Positions 16,440-22,364 of a stretch of 22,364 nucleotides of DNA are shown one piece after another. A program made the translations under genes and the position numbers. The stretch is taken from the IMG/VR virus record IMGVR_UViG_3300045970_000593, positions 1-22,364 of that record; one strand, 5' to 3'. Numbering within the stretch: the first letter of the stretch is position 1; every line of letters begins with the position of its first letter. The notes beneath the pieces are model-generated. The model did not search any database. It worked only from the letters and a program-made list of their open reading frames with translations, and was not told the origin of the DNA. The DNA comes from a virus.

Positions 16440-18071
16440 ATGGGCTCCCAACATCTCGACTTCACTAAGTCCCCCGACACCGGCGACGCTACCGTCGCGT
16501 CCATCGTTCCCGTAGCCGACGCCGAGCCCGCTACCGCGGCGGTGTTCCAGCGGCCCAGTGAGGCGCTGCGTAATAGGACCGAGGTCTTGCGTAATGCCGT
16601 TGAGGACCTCAACTACCTAACGGCGTTCGAGGGTATGCTGCCCGTCTCCGGGGGCGGCACCATCACGTGGGATGGAACCAAGTTTACTACGACCGCTGAC
16701 TTGGTTATGCGCCCTCTGATGGCGCCCCTAACCAGCTTGCCCGCGACCCTGTCAACGCTCACCTCTACGGTTATAGGGGACACAACTCCGCAGTTTACGT
16801 TCTCGACGCGTACGACTAGGCCGGGGTCTTTCTACCCGCTCCGCGCCTACGGCCGCTATATGGACGTAATCCCAGGGGCTAATGAGTTTAGCTTCGAGAT
16901 CGTAGTGCAGTCGGGGGCTACCTTAGCTCTTACCCTCGTACCCCCTGAAGACCCCCGGCATTACGTGTTGACCGTAAACAATGAAACGGTAGAGCAGGTT
17001 AACACGTACCTGACCACTGACGCTGGCCTCAATGAGTTCCGCGGGCGTTTCGTTATCACGGCGACTCCGGCTAACCGGACGCAAGCCGTGCGCGCGCTAC
17101 CCCGTACCTACTTCAAGGGCGCCGTTGACGCAGAGGTGCACATCATCCCTTCTACGTCGCTGGCTACTTTCTTCCTGACGCACACCATGGCAGACGGCGA
17201 TACTCTAGCTATCTGGTATGACACCCTTTGGTCCCAGAACGGTGGCGGGCGTAAGCAGTCGATCGCCGACACGACTACCGAGAACAACGCAGTACTGGCC
17301 GACACGAGCTTGTTCATCGTAAGCGGGAGCCCCTCCAAGGTTCCTTACGCCATCCCGGTAGCCCGTAACGTAGGTGGGACGCTTGTCTTCGCGGGTGGCG
17401 CGAAGGTGTCCGCGGGAACTCCTGGGCAGTACCTGCCTAACCTGGGGGCCCTCGAGGGCCTGCCGGGATCGACCTACAGCATTGGTAACGGGACCATCAA
17501 CCGCGTCCTGTTGACGGGCGCTTCTGGGACTGGTGCCGAGGGTGGGTTGGTCTTGCGGGACGGGGCAGACGGTGCCCGGCCCACCGCTACCCTAGACTAC
17601 ACCGCGGCGGCTGCCCTGCTTAATGGCGCTGACGGTAACGCTTACCACACCCATACCCCGCTGCTCCAGCGGTGGCGTTCAGCCTCCCCGGGTAAGGCGA
17701 TCACCGGGACGGGTACTGTTATGACGGGCGTCTCCCCGACATTCACCGACGCGCCCTTCAACTTTGCGACCGCTACCAATAACCAGCTCGTAGAGATCGC
17801 GTACAATATCAACATGCGGCTTAGCGTTGATACGGCTGTGACCGTATCTGTGTGGCTAGACGGGGTCCAGCTGAATTCGGGCGACACCCTGAACATGGTC
17901 ACCGATACCTACACCGCTAACAGCGACCCCGATGCCCCCACGTATACTCTCAACGGCTCGTGGTGGGTTACTGTCCCTACAAAGGGATCCGCCCACGATC
18001 TTCAGATTAAGGTTGCTCCCGGCGCCGGTACCCTGACCATCTACCCCGACTCCCGCGTCACCCTGTCATGA
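16440..18071 (+). CDS. Tail fibre / receptor-binding-like protein, 543 aa
   Basis: GAGG lies upstream of ATG. The first 60 residues (MGSQHLDFTKSP... QRPSEALRNRTEVLRN) resemble the attachment end of tail fibres, with the helix ALRNRTEVLRNAVEDLNYL likely to be a trimer coil. The next parts are strand-rich, with many Thr/Gly repeats. Around residues 335-395 Gly-rich segments (GTPGQYLPNLGALEGLPGS, GASGTGAEGGLVLRDGADG) look like loops of a fibre shaft. The final 110 residues form a separate beta domain (TNNQLVEIAYNINMRLS, VSVWLDGVQLNSGDTLNM), a possible receptor-binding tip. Its stop overlaps the next ATG (ATGA). Host specificity cannot be predicted. Confidence 0.65.
   Translation: MGSQHLDFTKSPDTGDATVASIVPVADAEPATAAVFQRPSEALRNRTEVLRNAVEDLNYLTAFEGMLPVSGGGTITWDGTKFTTTADLVMRPLMAPLTSLPATLSTLTSTVIGDTTPQFTFSTRTTRPGSFYPLRAYGRYMDVIPGANEFSFEIVVQSGATLALTLVPPEDPRHYVLTVNNETVEQVNTYLTTDAGLNEFRGRFVITATPANRTQAVRALPRTYFKGAVDAEVHIIPSTSLATFFLTHTMADGDTLAIWYDTLWSQNGGGRKQSIADTTTENNAVLADTSLFIVSGSPSKVPYAIPVARNVGGTLVFAGGAKVSAGTPGQYLPNLGALEGLPGSTYSIGNGTINRVLLTGASGTGAEGGLVLRDGADGARPTATLDYTAAAALLNGADGNAYHTHTPLLQRWRSASPGKAITGTGTVMTGVSPTFTDAPFNFATATNNQLVEIAYNINMRLSVDTAVTVSVWLDGVQLNSGDTLNMVTDTYTANSDPDAPTYTLNGSWWVTVPTKGSAHDLQIKVAPGAGTLTIYPDSRVTLS
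17447..17460. repeat. 14-base perfect palindrome in fibre gene
   Basis: GGCCCTCGAGGGCC reads the same on both strands. It lies in codons for GALEGL within a Gly-rich part of the fibre gene and is probably chance plus codon preference. Confidence 0.5.
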
Positions 18072-18460
18072 ACGAGCTCGAGCAGAAGATCCAGGAGTTG
18101 GCCCAGAAGGGTCTTGAGACTAAGGATCCTGCTACGAACTCCCTCTGGAAGCTCATCGGGACCCTGGTCTTCTTTGCTACCATCTGGTGGACGCGTTACC
18201 AGTTGGCAGCTAAAGAAAGGGAGCTCGCCGCGGCTCGTACCGAACTCGAGCAGCAGAAAGCTCGGGTTGAGCTCGAGCTGACGCATGCGCAGGTGGCTAA
18301 GCTTGCGGCCGAGGTCGTTGCGCTACTCGAGGTAACTCGCAAGCGCATCGAGTTCACCCAGGCCGCTATCGTAGCGCAAGAAGTCGCACTCGAGGCCACC
18401 AAGGCTAAGCTAGAGAAGGTGGCTAACTTCGAGGACCTCAACAAGATCGCGGGTGTCTAG
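18068..18460 (+). CDS. Small membrane protein with coiled coil, possible lysis (spanin/holin-like) component, 130 aa
   Basis: After a 25-residue polar N-terminus there is one membrane helix (LWKLIGTLVFFATIWW, about 26-42). An almost unbroken charged coiled coil follows (about 45-118, Glu/Lys/Ala/Leu heptads). The gene starts inside the fibre stop codon (ATGA) with no clear ribosome site, so coupled translation is likely. It ends at a TAGTG overlap with the next gene. An inner-membrane anchor with a long coil reaching into the periplasm resembles the inner part of two-part spanins that fuse membranes at lysis. Position after fibre genes is also common for lysis genes. A structural tail fibre chaperone is an alternative. 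Assignment is by topology only. Confidence 0.45.
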   Translation: MNELEQKIQELAQKGLETKDPATNSLWKLIGTLVFFATIWWTRYQLAAKERELAAARTELEQQKARVELELTHAQVAKLAAEVVALLEVTRKRIEFTQAAIVAQEVALEATKAKLEKVANFEDLNKIAGV

Positions 18461-18882
18461 TGACTAGACAAATTATCGCTGTGCTGCTCTTGTGTGTTGC
18501 TCCGTCGACGTGGGCGCAAGAGTTAACGTACATCCCTAAATGGCACATGGTGGACGCGGAGGCTTGTTACGACCTAGAGGGGGCCAAGCAGCTTGTGTAC
18601 CTCGACGGTAAGCTCAAGGTATGTGACAGCTATCGCGCCGCCAACCAAGATCTGATTGTGTCTCTTGGTAACTACGAGAAGGCTTTGCAAATGAAAGATT
18701 CTGCCCTTAAGGTTTCACTCGACGCCCTTAACGCAACCGAGGGGAAGCTCGAGTTGGAGATCAAGGCTAAGAACGACTGCACCGCCAAGCTGAGCTCGGG
18801 CCCAGGTATCGGTTGGCTGGTTGCCGGGGGTCTAGCGTTGCTGCTTACGGGTCTCGCGGCAGGGGCTTACTTTCGTCGCTAA
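18460..18882 (+). CDS. Secreted, C-terminally membrane-anchored protein, possible lysis partner, 140 aa
   Basis: GTG 18460 overlaps the upstream TAG. The N-terminus is a signal peptide (MTRQIIAVLLLCVAPSTWA, cut likely before QE). There is no lipobox, since Cys12 is preceded by Leu. The mature part has Cys35 and Cys54 on either side of EGAKQLVYLDGKLK (a possible disulfide), then a helical segment of about 50 residues. It closes with a membrane helix GWLVAGGLALLLTGLAAGAYF near 114-137 and a positive RR end. So the bulk should lie in the periplasm, tied to the inner membrane at the C-terminus. Pairing with the previous gene suggests a joint envelope function such as lysis. It does not match a standard outer-membrane spanin lipoprotein. 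The 3' end overlaps the convergent gene. Confidence 0.5.
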   Translation: MTRQIIAVLLLCVAPSTWAQELTYIPKWHMVDAEACYDLEGAKQLVYLDGKLKVCDSYRAANQDLIVSLGNYEKALQMKDSALKVSLDALNATEGKLELEIKAKNDCTAKLSSGPGIGWLVAGGLALLLTGLAAGAYFRR

Positions 18883-19159
18883 TAAGCCGCAGCAAATGCT
18901 TCCCGCCGAATCCGGCGAACCGGTACATAAACTCTACGTAGCGCTGACGTTCCGACCCGGTGTAGAAGGACACACGTATAACTTGTGTGGACTCCAGCGG
19001 GTCGTCCGCGGCCACCCACGGGTGCTCAAGCTTGACCTCTACACGGTCGAACCATGAGTACCCCTTAGGCGCGTAGGTGCCCACGCCCATAGCCGCATAG
19101 AACGCGGAAATGCGCAGAACTACTGGGGTGATCCCCGTCTTCTGAAGCTCAGAGGCCAT
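18845..19159 (-). CDS. Hypothetical protein, 104 aa
   Basis: ATG overlaps the stop of the upstream minus-strand gene (ATGA), which supports it being real and coupled. The protein is mixed alpha/beta with VVLRISAFYAAMGVG, WFDRVEVKLEHPWVAADDP and VIRVSFYTGSERQRYVEFMYRFAG. No signal, membrane span or enzyme motif is seen. Its last 38 bases overlap, in antisense, the end of the last gene of the tail operon. Not recognised. Confidence 0.55.
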   Translation of the reverse strand: MASELQKTGITPVVLRISAFYAAMGVGTYAPKGYSWFDRVEVKLEHPWVAADDPLESTQVIRVSFYTGSERQRYVEFMYRFAGFGGKHLLRLISDESKPLPRDP

Positions 19160-19359
19160 CAGCTAGCTTTGGCGATCCTCGCCGGCAAGAAGCCCTCGAA
19201 CTCAAACCGCTCATTCGGGTTCTCGCGGGTAAGAACAATCTTCAGGGTCAATACATCCTTTTGACAGACAGGGCAGAGAGCGGCCACATAACCGTACCCG
19301 GCGTGATTAATTAAGAGAGACGCGACGTCGCAGGGCTTGTTGCAGTTGCTGCACACCAT
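19159..19359 (-). CDS. Small zinc-ribbon protein, 66 aa
   Basis: The protein starts MVCSNCNKPCD and has a second pair, LCPVCQKDV, so C3xxC6 and CxxC about 25 residues later form a likely zinc ribbon. The rest is short and mixed, ending with FEGFLPARIAKAS. ATG 19359 was chosen because GAGG lies seven bases upstream. A TTG six codons earlier is in frame but lies in the T-run of the terminator. Such tiny zinc-ribbon proteins are common in large phages and often of unknown role. It is directly preceded by a strong terminator hairpin on the same strand. Confidence 0.65.
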   Translation of the reverse strand: MVCSNCNKPCDVASLLINHAGYGYVAALCPVCQKDVLTLKIVLTRENPNERFEFEGFLPARIAKAS

Positions 19360-19375
19360 GTGTGGGCCTCGGGGC

Positions 19376-19410
19376 AAAAGAAAGGGGAGACGTAGCGGAC
19401 CTCCCCTTTC
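19376..19410 (-). terminator. Rho-independent terminator after the homing endonuclease gene
   Basis: On the minus strand GAAAGGGGAG (from 19410), an 11-base loop and CTCCCCTTTC form a perfect ten-base stem, followed at once by TTTT (19379-19376). It begins seven bases after the TAA stop of the GIY-YIG gene. On the plus strand the stem is followed by AACAAG, so it works leftward only. Confidence 0.85.
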
Positions 19411-19417
19411 AACAAGT

Positions 19418-20029
19418 TTAAGCTATACGGCCATTCTTCACACGCCACCGTGCCCACCCCGCGCGCATCTTCGCGCGTATTTCCTCAGATAGGGGTTTAC
19501 CGAGTTTAGCCGCGCGCAGCCGCGCTAACCCCTCCGGTGTTTTAGGCGCGGGTTTAACTCCTTTTAACGCACGGCTGATCTTCGCGCGTGTTTCCGCGGA
19601 TACTGGGCGCCCCGTCAATGCGCGTCGGTGTTCCGCGCTTTTGGGTTTTCCCTTTGAAGCTTTCGATTGTTTCTTACGTGTAGCCGCGGAGTGTTTCCAC
19701 CCACGCGCGACGCGGCCACCTTCTTTATGATTAACTAGATCACACCCGATATACCGCATGATACCTATCCAATAGGTTTCGGCGTCGTCTAGTGCTAGCG
19801 CTGAGGCGCACACCTCCAACGTGATTATTTCGGGGCGTTGGTGTGCGTCTCGCCACAATGCTTTTAACCACTTATTAATATGGCGCGAACCCTTTCGTGC
19901 CGAGGGTGTGAGGTGCTCCTTCGGTCGACGATCCCCGTACGTACTCAATCCTACGTACCGCAATTGAGCCGTACGGGGGTCGATCAAGCCGTAGATAATT
20001 AGATCACCCACAACCGGTTGTAGTCCCAC
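19418..20029 (-). CDS. GIY-YIG homing endonuclease with NUMOD3 repeats, free-standing, 203 aa
   Basis: The catalytic domain spans about 8-105: IIYGLIDP (11-18) and LRYVGLS (23-29) are the GIY/YIG pair, R34 or R35 sits where the catalytic Arg is expected, E84 in DDAETYWI is the metal-binding Glu, and VNHKEGG closes the domain. The C-terminal half holds repeated NUMOD3-type DNA-binding motifs (SAATRKKQSKASKGK, SAETRAKISRALKG, SEEIRAKMRAGW). It cuts DNA in a cognate allele lacking the gene, so it can spread. The start is probably GTG 20029, inside the reductase gene (26-base overlap); GTG 20011 is also possible. A TAA at 20066-20068 limits extension. A terminator follows. The repeated CGCG-rich codons look a little different from neighbours. 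Confidence 0.9.
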   Translation of the reverse strand: MGLQPVVGDLIIYGLIDPRTAQLRYVGLSTYGDRRPKEHLTPSARKGSRHINKWLKALWRDAHQRPEIITLEVCASALALDDAETYWIGIMRYIGCDLVNHKEGGRVARGWKHSAATRKKQSKASKGKPKSAEHRRALTGRPVSAETRAKISRALKGVKPAPKTPEGLARLRAAKLGKPLSEEIRAKMRAGWARWRVKNGRIA

Positions 20030-22364
20030 ACTGAGTGCATACGAAACAAGTCCCGGACCGGACCGTTAGGTTTGCGCACTTTGAACAGGGCGGCCCACTA
20101 TACCCTTGTGTGACAACTTCCTTGTGCAGCACTTCTTCACTGAGGGCCTCTACTGGTGCCGCGGGTTCCCCTTTCAGGAACTGTTGCTCGAGCCAGCGAC
20201 CGATGTAGTCAGGGATTGACTGCGCCATGCGAATGGCAGGATTCTGTGTGAACCCCGACGGTTCGAACTTCAGCCCCTGCATCTTATGGGCTAGCACCTC
20301 TAAGGGTACTCCGTGCTGGAGCCCCAGCGAGATGGACGTTGCTGCCAGATCCATGAACCCTCGCAGCGCACTCCCCTCCTGGGCCATAGTGATAAAGACC
20401 TCTCCGGGGGTACCATCCTCATGGAGGCCTACGGTAACGTATCCCTCGTGCTCCCCAATCTGCATCTTGTGGGTAACACTCTGCCGGGTGGTCGGCATCC
20501 GCTTCCTATCGCCCCACAGAGGGGCTGGAGGGGCTTCTGGGAGGCTCTTGCCGAGCCCGTCCACCTTGGTACCCGCGGGCTGCGAAAGCTTGCAGCCGTC
20601 ACGATAGATGGCTACCGCCTTAAGGCCCAGCATCCAGGCCGCCATGTATACCTTGTTAACGTCTTCCAGGGTGGCGGTGCTGGGAAGGTTGACCGTCTTG
20701 GAGATAGCCCCCGAGATGAAGGGCTGGACTGCTGCCATCATCTTCAGGTGGCCCGCGGGCAGGATGGCGTTCGTACCGATAGCGGTAGCGAACACATCCC
20801 GGTCCTTAGGCTTCAGACCCTCACACCCAACCACGTCCCCCGTCTCTGCGATGCACTTCTCGAGGGATGTGATTACTCGGGTGCTGTACCCTAGCGTCGT
20901 GAGCGCCTTAGACACGAGTCGGTTGGCCATCTTCATCTGGCCGCCGCCGACGAGCTTCTTGTACTGAACCAACGCAAGCGCTGGCTCGACCCCGGTGGTG
21001 TCACAGTCCATCAGGAAGCTGATGGTACCGGTGGGGGCTAGTACGGAGATCTGTGAGTTACGGAAGCCAACGCGCTTACCGAGAGCCAGTGCTTCAGCCC
21101 AGGCATCGATGGCTAGGTGGACGTGCTCCTTAAGTCCTTCGTCGTCGATCTTGTCGACGGCCTTGCTGTGCTTCAGGATCACGTGGAGCATCGCTCCGGC
21201 GTTGGCCTCGTAACCAGGGAACGGGCCCACAGCTTCAGCGAGGCGTGCGCTCTGACGATAGGCCACGCCGCTCATGATGGCAGTGATAGCTGCCGCAAGA
21301 GCACGACCCTTGGGACTGTCGTACGCGAGGCCGCTGACCATCAGCAGGGCGCCTAGGTTCGCGTAGCCGAGTCCGAGAGGGCGGTAGTCGTGGGAGTTCT
21401 TGCCGATCTCCTCACCCGGGTAACCAGCGAGGTCAACCAGCACCTCCATGGCCGTGGTCGCAACTTCACAGGCATGGGTGAACCCGTTGAGATCGAACCC
21501 GAGGGGTGAGTCGTTATGGAACTTCATTAAGTTGAACGAGCCGAGGTTACACGCGGTATCGTCCAGGAACATGAACTCACTACACGGATTGGACCCGTTG
21601 ATCCTGCCGGTGTTGGGGCAAGTGTGCCAATCGTTGATAGTGGTATCAAACTGCATGCCGGGGTCGCCGCACTCCCACGCCGCCTTAACGATCTCATCGA
21701 AGAGACCTTTGGCCTTGTAGGTGTGTAGCACCTCACCGGTTGTTACCTTCTTAGTGTGCCACTCCGCGTCCTTCTCCACGGCGCGCATGAACTCATCCGA
21801 CGCGCGAACGCTGTTGTTGGCATTCTGGAACCCGACGCGCTCGTAGATGTTACCAGGGACGTTGAACTCCGCCGAGTACTTCCCAGTAGAGAACAGGTCT
21901 CGAGCCAGTTGTTCTGCCGAGGACTTGCATGTGATGAACCCCGGGCGTCCGTTCTGCTGGATGAGGATGTCCGGGTGGTCGGCGTTGAGCATCACCATCT
22001 TGGCTGCGCGACGCGTGTTCGACACCACAACACCCGAGCCGGTCAGGTCGGGGCCGGCCCAGATTACGAAGTTGTGTCCGCTGCTCGCGGTCTTGTCGTC
22101 TACCGTGGGGCAGTCGACTTCCAGATCGTAGACGTCCATCTCGCCTACGGCCTCCACACAAACAACACGGTGATTATTCTCAGCGACGGCTCGAACGAAA
22201 TTTTCGTAGGTCCCGAAACGCCCTTCGATGATGCGCTTAACCTTCGTAATCGACGGAACGCGTCCTAGCACTAGCTTGCGGCCCTCGATGTAGGCCTCGA
22301 AGACGTCGATGCTATAACCCGCGTTTAGCACTTTGAAAGCGGTATTCAGCAACTTTTGTTCCGC
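20004..22364 (-). CDS. nrdJ: Adenosylcobalamin-dependent (class II) ribonucleotide reductase, intein-containing, 5' end beyond window
   Basis: The frame is open to the right edge and ends with TGA at 20004. After the intein end (22017) about 670 residues of reductase are seen. TRRAAKMVMLNADHPDI begins this part. NGSNPCSEFMFLDDTACNLG has the active-site N, C (codon 21582-21584) and E of the radical mechanism. PTGTISFLMDCDTTGVEPA follows in the barrel. The C-terminus ends in PPCSKC, GTCFVCTQCG and TTGCG, the cysteine-rich tail typical of NrdJ-type enzymes, which probably recycles the active-site disulfide. The enzyme turns ribonucleotides into deoxyribonucleotides using B12, without needing oxygen, and would supply dNTPs for phage DNA. 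The gene overlaps the homing endonuclease gene. Confidence 0.93.
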   Translation of the reverse strand, partial: AEQKLLNTAFKVLNAGYSIDVFEAYIEGRKLVLGRVPSITKVKRIIEGRFGTYENFVRAVAENNHRVVCVEAVGEMDVYDLEVDCPTVDDKTASSGHNFVIWAGPDLTGSGVVVSNTRRAAKMVMLNADHPDILIQQNGRPGFITCKSSAEQLARDLFSTGKYSAEFNVPGNIYERVGFQNANNSVRASDEFMRAVEKDAEWHTKKVTTGEVLHTYKAKGLFDEIVKAAWECGDPGMQFDTTINDWHTCPNTGRINGSNPCSEFMFLDDTACNLGSFNLMKFHNDSPLGFDLNGFTHACEVATTAMEVLVDLAGYPGEEIGKNSHDYRPLGLGYANLGALLMVSGLAYDSPKGRALAAAITAIMSGVAYRQSARLAEAVGPFPGYEANAGAMLHVILKHSKAVDKIDDEGLKEHVHLAIDAWAEALALGKRVGFRNSQISVLAPTGTISFLMDCDTTGVEPALALVQYKKLVGGGQMKMANRLVSKALTTLGYSTRVITSLEKCIAETGDVVGCEGLKPKDRDVFATAIGTNAILPAGHLKMMAAVQPFISGAISKTVNLPSTATLEDVNKVYMAAWMLGLKAVAIYRDGCKLSQPAGTKVDGLGKSLPEAPPAPLWGDRKRMPTTRQSVTHKMQIGEHEGYVTVGLHEDGTPGEVFITMAQEGSALRGFMDLAATSISLGLQHGVPLEVLAHKMQGLKFEPSGFTQNPAIRMAQSIPDYIGRWLEQQFLKGEPAAPVEALSEEVLHKEVVTQGYSGPPCSKCANLTVRSGTCFVCTQCGTTTGCG
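22017..22364 (-). mobile_element. C-terminal part of an intein in the ribonucleotide reductase, cut by window edge
   Basis: The first 116 visible codons of the reductase frame are not reductase-like. They contain NHRVVCVEAVGEMDVYDLEVDC and HNFVIW (block F), and end GVVVSN just before TRRAAKM, which fits block G with terminal Asn and +1 Thr. The penultimate residue is Ser, not the usual His. The block before it (TKVKRIIEGRFGTYENFVRAV) is helical and may be the end of an endonuclease or linker domain. The N-terminal half lies past 22364, so size, endonuclease type and whether it is one piece cannot be seen. Confidence 0.85.

Noticed and set aside
18880-18945. GCCGAATCCGGC hairpin as terminator of the tail operon
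   Set aside because: Only four to five base pairs and no T-run follows.
20313-20894. 193-codon plus-strand frame opposite nrdJ
   Set aside because: Antisense of a well-supported reductase; composition typical of a shadow.
1-22364. tRNA genes and CRISPR arrays
   Set aside because: No cloverleaf-like gap or regularly spaced repeats; intergenic space is too small.

Overview
The window looks like a piece of a tailed, contractile-tail (myovirus-like) phage genome, moderately GC-rich and almost fully coding. The evidence is a co-directional run of tail and baseplate genes in the usual order: tail-chaperone-like pair, tape-measure-like protein, hub-like protein, lytic transglycosylase, gp25-like, J/gp6-like and gpI-like wedge proteins, then fibre proteins. 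Phage-type DNA and nucleotide metabolism genes lie on either side. A probable secreted/membrane protein pair at the end of the operon fits a Gram-negative host, but the host cannot be named from sequence alone. No rRNA, tRNA, CRISPR array or insertion sequence was seen, and no stretch over about 90 bases lacks a gene except the window's cut ends.

Layout. Bases 1-1469 (minus) hold the 5' part of a DinG/XPD-like helicase whose P-loop is interrupted by a full LAGLIDADG intein of 341 residues. An 88-base divergent gap follows. From 1558 to 18882 every gene is on the plus strand, with gaps of 0-10 bases or short stop/start overlaps, so this is very probably one late operon. A sigma-70-family protein gene (10323-11018) sits in the middle of the baseplate genes. 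The operon ends with two small membrane/coiled-coil proteins. It then collides with a minus-strand block: two small unknown genes (18845-19359), a rho-independent terminator, a free-standing GIY-YIG/NUMOD3 homing endonuclease (19418-20029) and a B12-dependent (class II) ribonucleotide reductase (20004-22364, open at the right edge), which carries the C-terminal part of a second intein.

How it works together. The plus-strand operon would build the tail and baseplate, carry a wall-cutting enzyme for entry or release, and finish with envelope proteins that may serve lysis. The embedded sigma factor could direct late transcription, perhaps of this operon. The minus-strand genes serve replication (helicase, dNTP supply). 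Three selfish elements (two inteins and one homing endonuclease) sit in or against these two metabolic genes, and none is seen in the tail genes.

Most notable: the intein inside Walker A of the helicase; the possible -1 frameshift joining the two small genes before the tape measure gene; the sigma factor inside the baseplate cluster; the unusual membrane-protein pair; and the intein plus homing endonuclease on the reductase gene.
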